In this document: piece after piece, positions 56,198 through 56,254 of the stretch
Numbering within the stretch: the first letter of the stretch is position 1
Layout: the number at the start of each line of letters is the position of its first letter
DNA from: Cristatella mucedo
Lineage: Eukaryota > Bryozoa > Phylactolaemata > Cristatellidae
Reading direction: 5' to 3'
DNA: 56,254 nt
Assembly (NCBI GenBank): GCA_009760855.2
Contig: WPIO01000406.1
Span: 1 to 56,254, forward strand
Position numbers and translations under genes: made by a program
The notes under the pieces: model-generated
What the model saw: only the letters and a program-made list of their open reading frames with translations
What the model was told of the DNA's origin: nothing
The model's database searches: none

Positions 56198-56254
56198 AAA
56201 ACGATCAAAAAACTTCAGTCGTTATTCTGAATATTTTAAAATTCAGTAACCCCA

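Overview
This is a eukaryotic, most likely aquatic invertebrate, genomic window. It has almost no dense host coding. It is full of 5'-truncated non-LTR retrotransposons, tRNA-derived SINEs and long microsatellites, and it carries one vertebrate-style alpha-1,3-fucosyltransferase (GT10) reading frame at 6655-7431. I cannot name the species from sequence alone; a sponge, cnidarian or similar animal would fit.

The striking part is a very AT-rich block of about 17.9 kb (roughly 14600-32497). I read it as an endogenous Polinton/Maverick or adintovirus-like DNA virus. In order it holds: a retroviral-type integrase (-), a CxxC protein (+), a fibre (-), a YqaJ/lambda-type exonuclease (-), a double-jelly-roll major capsid protein (-), two charged or unassigned genes (-), the packaging ATPase (-), a zinc ribbon (+), the adenovirus-type cysteine protease (+), an unassigned gene (+), a phospholipase A2-bearing minor virion protein (-), an HNH endonuclease (+), a small hydrophobic protein (-), three tandem fibre paralogues (+), five small genes (-) and a protein-primed DNA polymerase B (-). 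Most genes carry stops or frameshifts, the polymerase has lost its palm core and the integrase has lost a catalytic Asp, so the copy is dead. Even so, a sharp promoter-like motif (TATAG followed within a few bases by the start codon) survives in front of at least eleven genes. It often overlaps the stop codon of the gene before.

The flanks (1-14600 and 32498-56254) hold two LINE families. Family A is CR1/L2-like and has an ATT-repeat tail. Family B is a second Jockey-superfamily-like element with an ACATT-type tail. Copies are nested in each other in both orientations, and a composite block at 2341-4216 recurs at 45569-47410. Two tRNA-derived SINE families occur; SINE1 ends in a 3' tail resembling that of LINE family A. 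Large CT/AG/CA tracts and a degenerate telomere-like CCCTAAA patch complete the picture. Several kilobase-scale stretches show nothing I can identify, and they are listed as such.
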